Of a DNA stretch of 64,000 nucleotides, positions 31,993 through 41,176 are shown piece by piece. The position numbers and the translations under genes were made by a program. The notes under the pieces were generated by a model. The model was not told the DNA's origin, made no database searches, and saw nothing but the letters and a program-made list of their open reading frames with translations. Location of the stretch: positions 62,001-126,000 of the forward strand of contig CAUAFG010000002.1 in NCBI GenBank assembly GCA_958428235.1. Direction: 5' to 3'. Every line of letters starts with the position of its first letter. Positions within the stretch are counted from its first letter, which is position 1. The DNA is from Faeciplasma sp900553675. Lineage in GTDB: Bacteria; Bacillota; Clostridia; Oscillospirales; Ruminococcaceae.

Positions 31993-32021
31993 TTGATTTT
32001 TTTCTTTGAGTGTGCTATAAT
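31993..32021 (+). promoter_or_regulatory. Promoter of the ruvCAB operon
   Basis: TTGATT (31993-31998), a 17-base spacer and TATAAT (32016-32021), 38 bases before ruvC. Confidence 0.8.
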
Positions 32022-32059
32022 AAATCGATTATTGTGATGTAGTATGCGGAGATGATGGC

Positions 32060-32569
32060 ATGAGGATTTTGGGAATAGACCCCGGATATGCAATTGTTGG
32101 CTTCGGCGTTTTAGAGTACGACGGCAGAAGCTTTTCGGTTGTGAACTTTGGTGCTATAACAACTCCGGCGGGCATTCCGTTTGATGAGCGCCTTAATATG
32201 ATCTATCAGGATATGTCAAGCCTTTTCATTCAGTACAAGCCTGAGGCTATGTCTATAGAAAAGCTCTATTTCAACACAAACCATACTACTGCTATAGACG
32301 TTGCGCAGGCAAGGGGAGTAATACTTCTGTCGGCGCGGCAGAACAATGTCCAGATCTATGAATATACTCCGCTTCAAGTTAAAAATTCTATTGCAGGATA
32401 CGGCAGAGCCGAAAAAAAGCAGGTTCAGGAAATGACCCGCTCGATACTTCACTTAAAGGAAGTCCCCAAGCCGGACGATACGGCGGACGCTTTGGCGCTT
32501 GCCATAACTCACGGTCACAACTCGTTTTCTCTTGCTTTTTCCGCATATAACGGCGGCAGGAATAATTGA
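32060..32569 (+). CDS. ruvC: Holliday junction endonuclease RuvC
   Basis: A dimeric resolvase that cuts Holliday junctions in the RuvABC complex. The 169-residue protein has the RNase H fold with catalytic Asp7 (ILGIDPGYAIVGFG), Glu in MSIEKLYFN (about 68) and the late pair in KPDDTADALALAITH. The length is normal. It is first in a ruvC-ruvA-ruvB run, which is tighter than the separate arrangement in some Firmicutes. Confidence 0.96.
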   Translation: MRILGIDPGYAIVGFGVLEYDGRSFSVVNFGAITTPAGIPFDERLNMIYQDMSSLFIQYKPEAMSIEKLYFNTNHTTAIDVAQARGVILLSARQNNVQIYEYTPLQVKNSIAGYGRAEKKQVQEMTRSILHLKEVPKPDDTADALALAITHGHNSFSLAFSAYNGGRNN

Positions 32570-32585
32570 AAGGATTGTTTACATT

Positions 32586-33194
32586 ATGATATATAGCTTA
32601 ACTGGCAGAATAATTCACTCCGGACCCGACCTTTGCGTTATCGATTGCGCCGGAGTCGGCTATGCCTGCAAAACTACTCTTAACACCTCACAGCAGATCG
32701 CAGGTCTTGACAAAGCCACCTTGTATACATATTTAGCCGTAAGGGAGGACGCTATTGACCTTTTCGGCTTCTATACCAAAGAGGAGCTTGAATGCTTTAA
32801 GCTGCTTACATCCGTAAGCGGAGTCGGTGCAAAGTTTGCGCTTGCAATTCTTTCGGGACTTACGCCTTCACAGGTTGCGCTCGCCATCGCTTCGGGAGAC
32901 GTTAAAGCGTTCTCTAAAGTCAAGGGAATTGGTGCAAAAATCGCTCAGCGCATTACAATGGAGCTTAAGGACAAGATAACGAAAGAACCAATGCTTATGA
33001 GCGGGGATACTTCGCTGTCGGATATAGCAGATGTAGCAGGAAGCGATTCCGCTTCGGAGGCTGTTCAGGCGTTGGTTGTTCTGGGATATTCGCAGTCGGA
33101 AGCGGCTTCGGCTGTGGCTAAGTGCGATAAGAGCCTTGGCACAGACGAAATCATCAAAAAATGTCTGAGGCTGTTGGCTTCAAACAGATTTTAA
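32586..33194 (+). CDS. ruvA: Holliday junction branch-migration protein RuvA
   Basis: A tetrameric junction-binding protein. The 202-residue protein begins MIYSLTGRIIHSGPDLCVID (OB domain), with two helix-hairpin-helix motifs (LLTSVSGVGAKFALAIL and VKGIGAKIAQRITMEL) and a C-terminal RuvB-contact domain (SEAVQALVVLGYSQSEAASAV). The start at 32586 follows AAAGGA; the frame is open upstream, but those residues overlap ruvC and are not conserved. Confidence 0.96.
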   Translation: MIYSLTGRIIHSGPDLCVIDCAGVGYACKTTLNTSQQIAGLDKATLYTYLAVREDAIDLFGFYTKEELECFKLLTSVSGVGAKFALAILSGLTPSQVALAIASGDVKAFSKVKGIGAKIAQRITMELKDKITKEPMLMSGDTSLSDIADVAGSDSASEAVQALVVLGYSQSEAASAVAKCDKSLGTDEIIKKCLRLLASNRF

Positions 33195-33209
33195 GGGAGG
33201 TAAAACCTT

Positions 33210-34253
33210 GTGATAGAAACAGGCGAATTTGATTTTGAAAACAGAATGGTTGCTCCCAATACTATAAACACCGATTCGGACGAGATTGATTATTCCCTCC
33301 GCCCGAAAACGCTCAGTGAATATATCGGTCAGGAAAAGGTAAAGGAAAACCTTTCAATATATATAGAGGCGGCAAAAAAGAGGGGCGAACCGCTCGACCA
33401 TGTGCTTTTGTATGGTCCTCCCGGACTGGGCAAAACCACTCTTTCGGCAATTATTGCCCACGAAATGGGTGTGAACATAAGAATAACTTCCGGTCCTGCA
33501 ATCGAAAAGCCGGGCGATTTGGCTGCTTTGCTGACTAATTTGCAGGCGGGCGACGTTCTGTTTATCGACGAGATACACCGCCTTTCCCGCTCTATTGAGG
33601 AGGTTCTGTATCCCGCTCTTGAAGATTTTGCTATCGATATCATCATAGGAAAGGGTCCTGCGGCGCGCTCGATAAGAATAGACCTGCCTAAATTCACCCT
33701 GATAGGTGCAACTACCAGAGCAGGTCAGCTCACCTCGCCGCTGCGCGACCGATTCGGAGTTATCCAGCGCTTGGAGCTTTATTCCAAGGAAGAACTGTGC
33801 GAAATAATCCAGCGCTCTGCGATTATTCTTGGAGTTGCCTGCGAGCGCGACGGTGCTATGGAGCTTGCTTCGCGTTCAAGAGGAACGCCGCGTATTGCAA
33901 ACCGCTTTTTAAAGCGCGTAAGAGACTTTGCCGACGTTATGGGCAACGGAATTATCACCAAGGATATAGCTAAAATTGCTCTTGACCGTATGGAGGTTGA
34001 CCCGCTGGGTCTTGACTCTATGGACAAGCGTATGCTTACCATGATTATAAAGGGCTATAACGGCGGACCTGTCGGTCTTGATACTCTTGCCTCGGCAATA
34101 GGCGAGGAAGCCGTTACGCTTGAGGATGTCTGCGAGCCGTTTTTGATGCAGCTCGGCTTTTTGGCAAGAACTCCGCGCGGAAGATGTGCTACAGACCTTG
34201 CGTATAAGCACCTTGGAATATTAAAGGACGGTCAGACCACTCTCGACATTTAA
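33210..34253 (+). CDS. ruvB: Holliday junction branch-migration helicase RuvB
   Basis: The AAA+ motor of branch migration. The 347-residue protein starts with GTG at 33210 after AAGGGAGG. Walker A is YGPPGLGKTTLS, Walker B FIDEIHRLSR, sensor 1 GATTRAG, and the arginine finger lies in PLRDRFG. The C-terminal winged helix ends RTPRGRCATDLAYKHLG. Confidence 0.97.
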   Translation: MIETGEFDFENRMVAPNTINTDSDEIDYSLRPKTLSEYIGQEKVKENLSIYIEAAKKRGEPLDHVLLYGPPGLGKTTLSAIIAHEMGVNIRITSGPAIEKPGDLAALLTNLQAGDVLFIDEIHRLSRSIEEVLYPALEDFAIDIIIGKGPAARSIRIDLPKFTLIGATTRAGQLTSPLRDRFGVIQRLELYSKEELCEIIQRSAIILGVACERDGAMELASRSRGTPRIANRFLKRVRDFADVMGNGIITKDIAKIALDRMEVDPLGLDSMDKRMLTMIIKGYNGGPVGLDTLASAIGEEAVTLEDVCEPFLMQLGFLARTPRGRCATDLAYKHLGILKDGQTTLDI

Positions 34254-34289
34254 TGCATATACGAATTAACAATAAAGGAGTATTATGAC

Positions 34290-35648
34290 ATGGGAAGACT
34301 ATTCGGTACAGACGGCGTAAGAGGCGTTGCCATCAGTGAGCTTACTACTGAGGCAGCAATGCTTATAGGCAGAGCTGCTGCCGTAACCCTTGCAAAAAAC
34401 TCTCGCCGCAAGGCAAAGATATTGATTGGAAAGGACACCCGCGTTTCCTGCGATGTGCTTGAATCTGCGCTTATCGCCGGAATATGCTCTGTCGGGGCGG
34501 ATGTTCATACCATCGGAATACTTCCGACTCCGGCTGTTGCATATCTTACTGTTAAATACGGTGCTGACGCCGGCATAATGATAACCGCTTCGCACAATTC
34601 CTTTGAATTTAACGGTATTAAGATATTCTCTTCTTCTGGATATAAGCTTCCGGATGAGGTTGAAGAGGAAATAGAACGTCTTGTTTTCGACGCTCAGGAT
34701 GAAATGCAGCCAACCGGAAACGACAATCTCGGCAAGGTCATCTTTGAAAAGAACGCCGAATGGGATTATGTGCGGTATCTTCTTAAATATATAGACTCCG
34801 ATCTTTCAAGGATGAGAGTTGTAATTGATTGTGCCAACGGAGCAACCTATTCCTGCGCCGAAAAGTTCTTTAACGGCATAGGCACTTCCGTGGTTATGAT
34901 AAACAATAAGCCGAACGGAATTAATATAAACTCAGACTGCGGTTCAAATAATCCGGAGTCGCTTTCAAAGGCAGTTCTTAATAATCATGCAAATATCGGG
35001 CTTGCCTTCGACGGCGACGGCGACAGGTGCCTTGTAGTCGATGAAAAAGGAAACGTAATCGACGGCGACAATATTATTGCTCTGCTGGCATTGAGTATGA
35101 AGAATGAAGAAAAGCTGCGCTCTAATACCTGCGTTGTCACTCAGATGACGAATCTTGGATTTTTCAAGTGGGCAAAGGAGAACGGAATCGTTGTTTCAAC
35201 AGCTCCCAAGGTCGGCTCCGGTTATGTGCTGGAGCGGATGATATCGGATAATTACAATCTCGGCGGCGAGCAGTCGGGGCATATAGTTCTTGGTGACCTT
35301 GAAACCACCGGCGATGGAGAGCTTACCGGTGCTAAGATTCTTGAAATCCTTAAAAAAAGCGGCAAGAAAATGAGCGAGCTTGGCAAGGTGTTCGAGCCTT
35401 ATCCTCAGATTCTTTTGAACGTAGGAATACGGCAGGAGTATCGAGGTGTTTGGAAGCAGATACCGGATATCGTTGAAATGATAGACTATTGCTCTGATAA
35501 GCTTGCGGACGATGGCAGAATTTTAGTCCGCGAGTCCGGAACGGAGCCTGTTATAAGAATAATGGCAGAGGGCAGAAACGAAGAGGCTATTTATCAGTAT
35601 GCCAACGCCATTGCAAAGGTAGTTAAAAATCGTTTAGGGGAGACTTGA
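34290..35648 (+). CDS. glmM: Phosphoglucosamine mutase
   Basis: Interconverts glucosamine-6-phosphate and glucosamine-1-phosphate on the way to UDP-GlcNAc for the cell wall. The 452-residue protein begins MGRLFGTDGVRGVA. The phosphoserine loop is TASHNSFEFNGIKIF (Ser near 101), the Mg site DGDGDRC (about 242-248), and the sugar-phosphate loop RESGTEPVIRIMAEG. The ATG follows AAGGAG. It is not next to cdaA/ybbR as in Bacillus, but behind ruvB. Confidence 0.95.
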   Translation: MGRLFGTDGVRGVAISELTTEAAMLIGRAAAVTLAKNSRRKAKILIGKDTRVSCDVLESALIAGICSVGADVHTIGILPTPAVAYLTVKYGADAGIMITASHNSFEFNGIKIFSSSGYKLPDEVEEEIERLVFDAQDEMQPTGNDNLGKVIFEKNAEWDYVRYLLKYIDSDLSRMRVVIDCANGATYSCAEKFFNGIGTSVVMINNKPNGININSDCGSNNPESLSKAVLNNHANIGLAFDGDGDRCLVVDEKGNVIDGDNIIALLALSMKNEEKLRSNTCVVTQMTNLGFFKWAKENGIVVSTAPKVGSGYVLERMISDNYNLGGEQSGHIVLGDLETTGDGELTGAKILEILKKSGKKMSELGKVFEPYPQILLNVGIRQEYRGVWKQIPDIVEMIDYCSDKLADDGRILVRESGTEPVIRIMAEGRNEEAIYQYANAIAKVVKNRLGET

Positions 35649-35652
35649 TTAA

Positions 35653-36525
35653 GTGAGAGCTGCAGACAACTGGAAGGATTACAGGCTTATAGACGCTTCC
35701 GAGGGCGACCGTCTGGAATCATGGAGCGGAATTAAGCTTGTAAGACCCGATCCTCAGATAATTTGGAAAACCGATAAAACAAATCCCTTTTGGCGATCGG
35801 CGGATGCGATTTATCATCGCTCGCAAAAGGGCGGAGGCGAATGGGAATATAAGCGAAAGCTCCCCCAAAGCTGGACTGTCAGCTATGGCGAGCTGACTTT
35901 TATCATTCGTCCGACCGGCTTTAAGCATACCGGTCTTTTTCCGGAGCAGGCTGTAAACTGGGACGTTATGGCTGATATGATTAAGTCAGCAGGAAGACCG
36001 ATAAACGTTTTGAATATGTTTGCCTACACCGGCGGAGCAACACTTGCCTGCGCAGCGGCGGGAGCAAGCGTCTGCCATGTTGACGCTTCTAAGGGCATGG
36101 TTCAGTGGGCAAGGGATAACGCCGAAAAATCCGGTCTTTCGGACAGACCGATAAGATGGATAGTAGACGACTGCGAAAAGTTTGTCGAGCGCGAAATTCG
36201 CCGCGGAAGAAAGTATGACGCTGTTGTTATGGACCCTCCGAGCTACGGCAGAGGTCCTTCGGGCGAGATATGGAAGCTTGAAGACAGCGTTTACGACCTT
36301 GTTGAGCTGACCTCAAAGGTTTTAAGCGATAAGCCACTGTTCTTCCTGCTGAACAGCTATACCACAGGGCTTTCGCCGTCGGTTATGGCATATATTCTCG
36401 GAAGCGTTTTGACGAAGAGGTTCGGCGGTGATGTCAGTGCCGATGAAATCGGTCTGCGGGTTGAAGAAACCGGTATGGTTTTGCCGGCAGGAAGCACCGC
36501 TATATGGAAAAGTACAAATAATTAA
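35653..36525 (+). CDS. Class I rRNA methyltransferase, RlmI/RlmK-like
   Basis: A 290-residue SAM-dependent methyltransferase. It has the SAM motif NVLNMFAYTGGATLACAAAGA (two parts, about 118-138), HVDASKGMVQWARDNA as acidic motif II, and a catalytic-type MDPPSYGRG. It resembles the C-terminal catalytic part of 23S rRNA m5C methyltransferase RlmI (Methyltrans_SAM family) without the PUA domain. The start is GTG at 35653, four bases after glmM, with AGGGGAG upstream; no ATG is near. Confidence 0.85.
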   Translation: MRAADNWKDYRLIDASEGDRLESWSGIKLVRPDPQIIWKTDKTNPFWRSADAIYHRSQKGGGEWEYKRKLPQSWTVSYGELTFIIRPTGFKHTGLFPEQAVNWDVMADMIKSAGRPINVLNMFAYTGGATLACAAAGASVCHVDASKGMVQWARDNAEKSGLSDRPIRWIVDDCEKFVEREIRRGRKYDAVVMDPPSYGRGPSGEIWKLEDSVYDLVELTSKVLSDKPLFFLLNSYTTGLSPSVMAYILGSVLTKRFGGDVSADEIGLRVEETGMVLPAGSTAIWKSTNN

Positions 36526-36540
36526 TCTTGAAGGAATAGT

Positions 36541-37389
36541 ATGGATAATTTTATTGAAATCAATAACGCAAGCTTTTCATATGTCAACGACTTTGAAGAA
36601 AGATCTGTCAAAAACACTGTCATAAAGGATGTATCCCTTAAGATAGACAGGGGAGAGTTCGTTGCAGTGCTTGGTCGCAACGGAAGCGGAAAGTCGACGC
36701 TTGCAAAGCTTCTTAATGCAATAAACCTGCCGGATGAGGGAAACGTGCTGATAAACGGCATGGATACAAGGGACGAACGAAATCTTTACAACATCCGCCG
36801 GACGGTGGGAATGGTTTTTCAGAACCCTGATAACCAGATAGTAGCGACCGTCGTTGAAGAAGATGTTGCATTTGCTCTTGAAAACATAGGCGTTGAGCCA
36901 AAGGAAATCCGCCGCAGGGTTGATGAAGCTCTTAAAACGGTTGGAATGTATGAGTATCGTGAACATGCTCCTCACAAGCTTTCTGGCGGTCAGAAGCAGC
37001 GAGTTGCGATAGCCGGAGTTCTGGCTATGAAGCCGGACTGCATAGTTCTCGACGAACCTACTGCAATGCTTGACCCCATAGGACGCCGCGAAATCATGGC
37101 GACTATAAAAGAGCTTAACGAAATGGGAGTTACCATAGTTCTTATTACCCACTATATGGATGAAGCAGCGCAGGCAAAGCGCGTGGTTGTTATAGACAAC
37201 GGGCGGATAGTCATGGACGACAATCCCAAAAAGGTGTTCTCGCAGGTTGAAATGCTCTGCTCACTTGGGCTTGATGTCCCACAGGTAACAGAACTCACTC
37301 ACGAGTTGATTAATGAAGGCGTATTCCTTCCGCCGGATATTATTGATGAAAATGAATGTTATGAGGCTCTTTTGAAGCTTTTGTCATAG
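36541..37389 (+). CDS. ecfA1: ECF transporter ATPase EcfA1
   Basis: One of the two ATPases of the group II energy-coupling-factor module that powers several vitamin S components. The 282-residue protein shows Walker A GRNGSGKSTLAKLLN, Q-loop FQNPDNQIVAT, signature LSGGQKQRVAIAG and Walker B CIVLDEPTAMLDP. The Q-loop form with NPDNQ is typical of EcfA1. Starts at 36541 after AAGGAAT. Confidence 0.95.
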   Translation: MDNFIEINNASFSYVNDFEERSVKNTVIKDVSLKIDRGEFVAVLGRNGSGKSTLAKLLNAINLPDEGNVLINGMDTRDERNLYNIRRTVGMVFQNPDNQIVATVVEEDVAFALENIGVEPKEIRRRVDEALKTVGMYEYREHAPHKLSGGQKQRVAIAGVLAMKPDCIVLDEPTAMLDPIGRREIMATIKELNEMGVTIVLITHYMDEAAQAKRVVVIDNGRIVMDDNPKKVFSQVEMLCSLGLDVPQVTELTHELINEGVFLPPDIIDENECYEALLKLLS

Positions 37390-37434
37390 CTTTACTCTTT
37401 GATTTGACACATAATTTAGAAAGGCTGATGGCTT

Positions 37435-38298
37435 TTGGAAATAATTAAAGCAGAAAATCTTACCTATGTTTATGGGGAAGGCACTCCTTTCCGCAAGGTT
37501 GCGCTGGATAACGTGAACATAGGCATAGAGGAAGGCGAGCTGGTCGGAATCATAGGTCACACCGGTTCGGGAAAGTCTACACTTATTCAGCACTTCAACG
37601 GTCTTTTAAAGCCGACATCTGGCAGAGTTATCGTTGACTGTGAGGAGCTGTTTGCGGATAAATCAAGGCTGCGCGAAATACGCTTTAAAGTTGGTTTGGT
37701 GTTTCAGTATCCCGAATATCAGCTTTTTGAGGAGACAGTTTACAAGGATATAGCCTTTGGACCGAAGAATATGGGTCTGAGCGACGCTCAGGTGCATCAG
37801 CGCGTTTTGGAAACCATGCGGCTTGTTGGCTTGAAGCCAGAGCTTGCCGATAAATCACCATTTGAGCTTTCGGGCGGACAAAAGCGCAGGGTAGCCATAG
37901 CCGGAGTTATGGCTATGCAGCCCAAGGTTCTTATACTCGACGAGCCTACAGCCGGTCTTGACCCTCACGGCAGAGATAGAATTCTCGGCGTTATAAAAGA
38001 CTATCACAAGGAAAAGGGAAGCACGGTTATGCTTGTTTCCCACTCCATGGAGGATGTCGCAAAAACCGTAAGCAAAATCTTAGTCATGAATGATTCAAAG
38101 GTGTTTATGTACGATACTCCTGAGCGAGTCTTTGCAAGGGTGCGCGAGCTTGATGATATGGGCTTAACGGTTCCGCAGATAACAAGGGTGTTTGACAGGC
38201 TTAAGCAATCAGGCGTTGGCTTTACCGACGAGGTTTACTCAACGGCATATGCCAAAAAGCTTGTTTTAAGACTGCTTGCAGAAAAGAAGGTGAAGTAA
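37435..38298 (+). CDS. ecfA2: ECF transporter ATPase EcfA2
   Basis: The second ATPase, pairing with EcfA1. The 287-residue protein shows GHTGSGKSTLIQHFNGLL, Q-loop FQYPEYQLFEETV (the YPEYQLFE form marks EcfA2), signature LSGGQKRRVAIAG and Walker B VLILDEPTAGLDP. The start is TTG at 37435 with AGAAAGG upstream; the nearby ATG at 37428 is out of frame. Confidence 0.95.
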   Translation: MEIIKAENLTYVYGEGTPFRKVALDNVNIGIEEGELVGIIGHTGSGKSTLIQHFNGLLKPTSGRVIVDCEELFADKSRLREIRFKVGLVFQYPEYQLFEETVYKDIAFGPKNMGLSDAQVHQRVLETMRLVGLKPELADKSPFELSGGQKRRVAIAGVMAMQPKVLILDEPTAGLDPHGRDRILGVIKDYHKEKGSTVMLVSHSMEDVAKTVSKILVMNDSKVFMYDTPERVFARVRELDDMGLTVPQITRVFDRLKQSGVGFTDEVYSTAYAKKLVLRLLAEKKVK

Positions 38299-38301
38299 CA
38301 G

Positions 38302-39114
38302 TTGATAAAGGATATAACTATAGGTCAGTATTTTCCGGGAAAGTCGGTTCTGCACCGGCTCGACCCACGAATGAAGCTTTTGCTGACTCTTTTGTATTTG
38401 GTAATGCTGTTCTGCGCCAAGGGATTTTTGGGCTTGGCAGTGGGCATAGTTTATCTTGTCGGAGCGTTTCTGATTTCCGGAATCCCGATAAAAATGATGC
38501 TTAAAAGCGTTAAGCCGATACTTCCGATTATTATTTTCACCGGTATACTTAATCTGTTCTTTATTAATACCGGCGAAGTTTTGTTCAGCTGGACATTCAT
38601 CAGAATAACCAACGATGGCGTTCGCACCATGCTATTTATGGCGATAAGGATAATCTTCCTTATCTGCGGAACATCGCTTTTGACATATACCACCTCTCCG
38701 TTGGCGCTTACAGATGCTATTGAAAGGATATTCTCACCATTAAAGGTGATACATTTCCCCGCGCATGAGATTGCAATGATGATGACTATTGCTCTTCGCT
38801 TTATTCCGACTCTTATAGAAGAAACGGACAAGATAATGTCTGCGCAGAAGGCTCGCGGAGCCGACCTTGAAACCGGCTCTGTTTTGAAACGAGCAAAGGC
38901 TCTTGTGCCGATACTCATACCCCTGTTTGTCTCGGCGTTCCGCAGAGCTGATGAGCTGGCGCTTGCTATGGAGTGCCGCTGCTATCACGGAGGAGACGGC
39001 AGAACAAGAATGAAGCAGTTGAAAACATCGCCTATGGACTATATAGCACTGGCAGTAACGGTTATGTTCTTTGTCTGCGTTATAATTCTCAATATATTTT
39101 TACCTGCGCTATGA
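38302..39114 (+). CDS. ecfT: ECF transporter transmembrane subunit EcfT
   Basis: The membrane scaffold of the ECF module. The 270-residue protein has about five helices and the two coupling motifs with Ala-Arg-Gly: KARGADLETG is visible (about 193), then a RCYHGG-type element near the C-terminus. It begins with TTG at 38302, three bases after ecfA2. It overlaps truA by four bases (ATGA). Confidence 0.93.
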   Translation: MIKDITIGQYFPGKSVLHRLDPRMKLLLTLLYLVMLFCAKGFLGLAVGIVYLVGAFLISGIPIKMMLKSVKPILPIIIFTGILNLFFINTGEVLFSWTFIRITNDGVRTMLFMAIRIIFLICGTSLLTYTTSPLALTDAIERIFSPLKVIHFPAHEIAMMMTIALRFIPTLIEETDKIMSAQKARGADLETGSVLKRAKALVPILIPLFVSAFRRADELALAMECRCYHGGDGRTRMKQLKTSPMDYIALAVTVMFFVCVIILNIFLPAL

Positions 39115-39848
39115 ATAATTATAAGGTCAGAATGTCCTTCAGGGGGACAAATTATCATGGTTACCAAAAGCAGGACAGCGGAATTCCCACCGTTCAGCAA
39201 ACGGTTGAGGAAGGCATTTTCTGCCTGTTAGGAGAAAGAACCGAGATTTTTGGCTGCTCCAGAACAGACGCCGGAGTTCATGCAAACGAATATGTCTTTT
39301 CAATGAAGCTTGACAGCACCATCAGCGAGCGCGGAGTTGTTTTCGGGCTGAACGGAGTTCTGCCGAAGGATATATCTATACTCTCATGCGAACGTGCAGA
39401 TGACGATTTTCATGCAAGATATCACTGCCGCGGCAAGGAATATGTCTACCTTATTCACAATTCCGAGATACGAAACCCATTTTACGAGGATACGCTTTAC
39501 CGCAGCTGGTATCCTATCGACGATAAAAAGCTGAATATTGCCTGTAAGGACTTTATCGGCACGCACGACTTCAAGTCATTCTGTTCTACCGATACCGACA
39601 AGGTGGGAACCGTCAGGACGGTATACGATTTCAGCGTTCTTCGCGAGGGTGATATAGTAAAATTCACCGTCAGCGGAGACGGTTTCCTTTATAATATGGT
39701 AAGAATAATGGTGGGAACACTGCTTTTTATCAACGACGGTAAAATGGAGCTTCATGCAATCCCAGGAATTATCTCGGCTCTTGACAGAACAGCCGCCGGA
39801 AAGACTGTTCCGCCTAACGGCTTGTATCTGAACAAGGTGTTTTATTAA
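39111..39848 (+). CDS. truA: tRNA pseudouridine(38-40) synthase TruA
   Basis: Modifies uridines 38-40 in the anticodon arm. The 245-residue protein begins MNNYKVRMSFRGTNYHGYQKQ; the catalytic Asp is in GCSRTDAGVHA (about residue 52) and the fold continues through FHARYHCRGKEYVY and DGFLYNMVRIMVGTL. The ATG at 39111 overlaps the ecfT stop. The ecfA1-ecfA2-ecfT-truA order is classic, but the ribosomal protein genes (rplQ before, rplM-rpsI after) that usually flank it are absent. Confidence 0.96.
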   Translation: MNNYKVRMSFRGTNYHGYQKQDSGIPTVQQTVEEGIFCLLGERTEIFGCSRTDAGVHANEYVFSMKLDSTISERGVVFGLNGVLPKDISILSCERADDDFHARYHCRGKEYVYLIHNSEIRNPFYEDTLYRSWYPIDDKKLNIACKDFIGTHDFKSFCSTDTDKVGTVRTVYDFSVLREGDIVKFTVSGDGFLYNMVRIMVGTLLFINDGKMELHAIPGIISALDRTAAGKTVPPNGLYLNKVFY

Positions 39849-39898
39849 TTTGAATTGTTATGTGGAATCCTTTATAGCGCAAAGAAAGGGATGAAAAA

Positions 39899-41080
39899 AT
39901 GTCTTCGGTAAATTCGTTTGAAACCGATATGCGCAAGCTCAGGCGCAAGCGAAAGCGCAAAAGAATTGCCAAAAACGCCATGGCTGTATTAGCGGTTTTG
40001 ATAGTAGCTTTTGCTATATACCTTTCAAGAAGCCTTTGGCTGCCGCATTTTGAGGGTATTTTAGAGAGAAGCTTTAACAAAAATAATCCCGGCGAAACCG
40101 AGCTGAGCCAGTTTCCTATAGATGTCAGCAGGAAGGTGAACGTTGATATATCATATATGGATGATTGCTGGCTTTTGTTTGCGGATACATCGTTTTCCAC
40201 CATGAACATGGATGGCGACGAGATTTTCAGCGTTTATCTTCCGTATACCAGTCCAATTGTCGAAGCCACATCAAAAAGAGCTCTTATTTATGATATGGGC
40301 GGATATAATTTCAGCGTTGTAAGCCGAAAAAGCGAGGTGTTCTCAAAAAAGATTGAGAATCAGATTCTTTTCGCGAGTATCGGTGAAAAAGGCAATGTTG
40401 CTGTTGTTACCTCTACCGATAAGTATCAGTCTTACCTGACTGTCTACGATAAAAACGGTACAGAGATATATCACTGGGCTGACGGAAACCTTATCACAGC
40501 CGTAGAGCTTGACGATTCCGGAAGTAAAGCTCTTGTTTCGTCTGTATACGCTGCCGGAGGCGGGTTCAAGTCTGTTATAAGCGTACTGGACTTTTCCAAG
40601 ACTGAGATTTTAGCAAAAACATCCCCGATTGAAACGCTTTGCTTGAGCGTTGAATACACTTCGAAGAAGGGCTTCTGGGTTTTAGGAGACAGCGCGCTGT
40701 TTCGCTTTAATTCTGATTGCGAGCTTCAGTATTCCTATAAATTCGGGTATGATATTTCCGGCTTTGTTCTGAAGGATGACCTTTGCGCCATAAGGTTTGA
40801 AGCTGTTGATGGCAAATCAACCTACATATCGTTGTTTGATTCAAATGTCGATAACGCCTACGAAATCAGTTATAACGATAAAGTAAAATGTATGGATATA
40901 TATGACGGCAGAATATATATTAACACCGGAACGCTTCTTAACTCGGTTGATTATACCGGAAAGCTTTTGGGAACAACTCATGTAGATTCCGACTGCCGGG
41001 ATTTTGCTATCTGCCACGGAAATGTATATACTATGGGATACAAAAGCATAAATAAGCAGGAGCTTAATTCGCTTAGCTGA
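39899..41080 (+). CDS. DUF5711 membrane-anchored protein
   Basis: A 393-residue protein. A strongly basic N-terminus (RKLRRKRKRKRIAK) is followed by one membrane helix (about 27-43), and the rest is a repetitive beta-rich domain outside the cell, likely a propeller of Trp/Gly/Asp blades (YMDDCWLLFADT, VVSRKSEVFSKK, VAVVTSTDKYQSYLTVYD and others). This matches DUF5711 of Ruminococcaceae and Lachnospiraceae; no function is known. It sits in front of a CvpA-like gene, an arrangement I recall from relatives. Confidence 0.75.
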   Translation: MSSVNSFETDMRKLRRKRKRKRIAKNAMAVLAVLIVAFAIYLSRSLWLPHFEGILERSFNKNNPGETELSQFPIDVSRKVNVDISYMDDCWLLFADTSFSTMNMDGDEIFSVYLPYTSPIVEATSKRALIYDMGGYNFSVVSRKSEVFSKKIENQILFASIGEKGNVAVVTSTDKYQSYLTVYDKNGTEIYHWADGNLITAVELDDSGSKALVSSVYAAGGGFKSVISVLDFSKTEILAKTSPIETLCLSVEYTSKKGFWVLGDSALFRFNSDCELQYSYKFGYDISGFVLKDDLCAIRFEAVDGKSTYISLFDSNVDNAYEISYNDKVKCMDIYDGRIYINTGTLLNSVDYTGKLLGTTHVDSDCRDFAICHGNVYTMGYKSINKQELNSLS

Positions 41081-41176
41081 AGTCAGAATATAGTGTTCTG
41101 ACAGACGTTTGTTCGACACTATTGTATAGCATAATTAGCTTTTAATATGCTATAACGCTCTTATAAAGGAGAGAAT

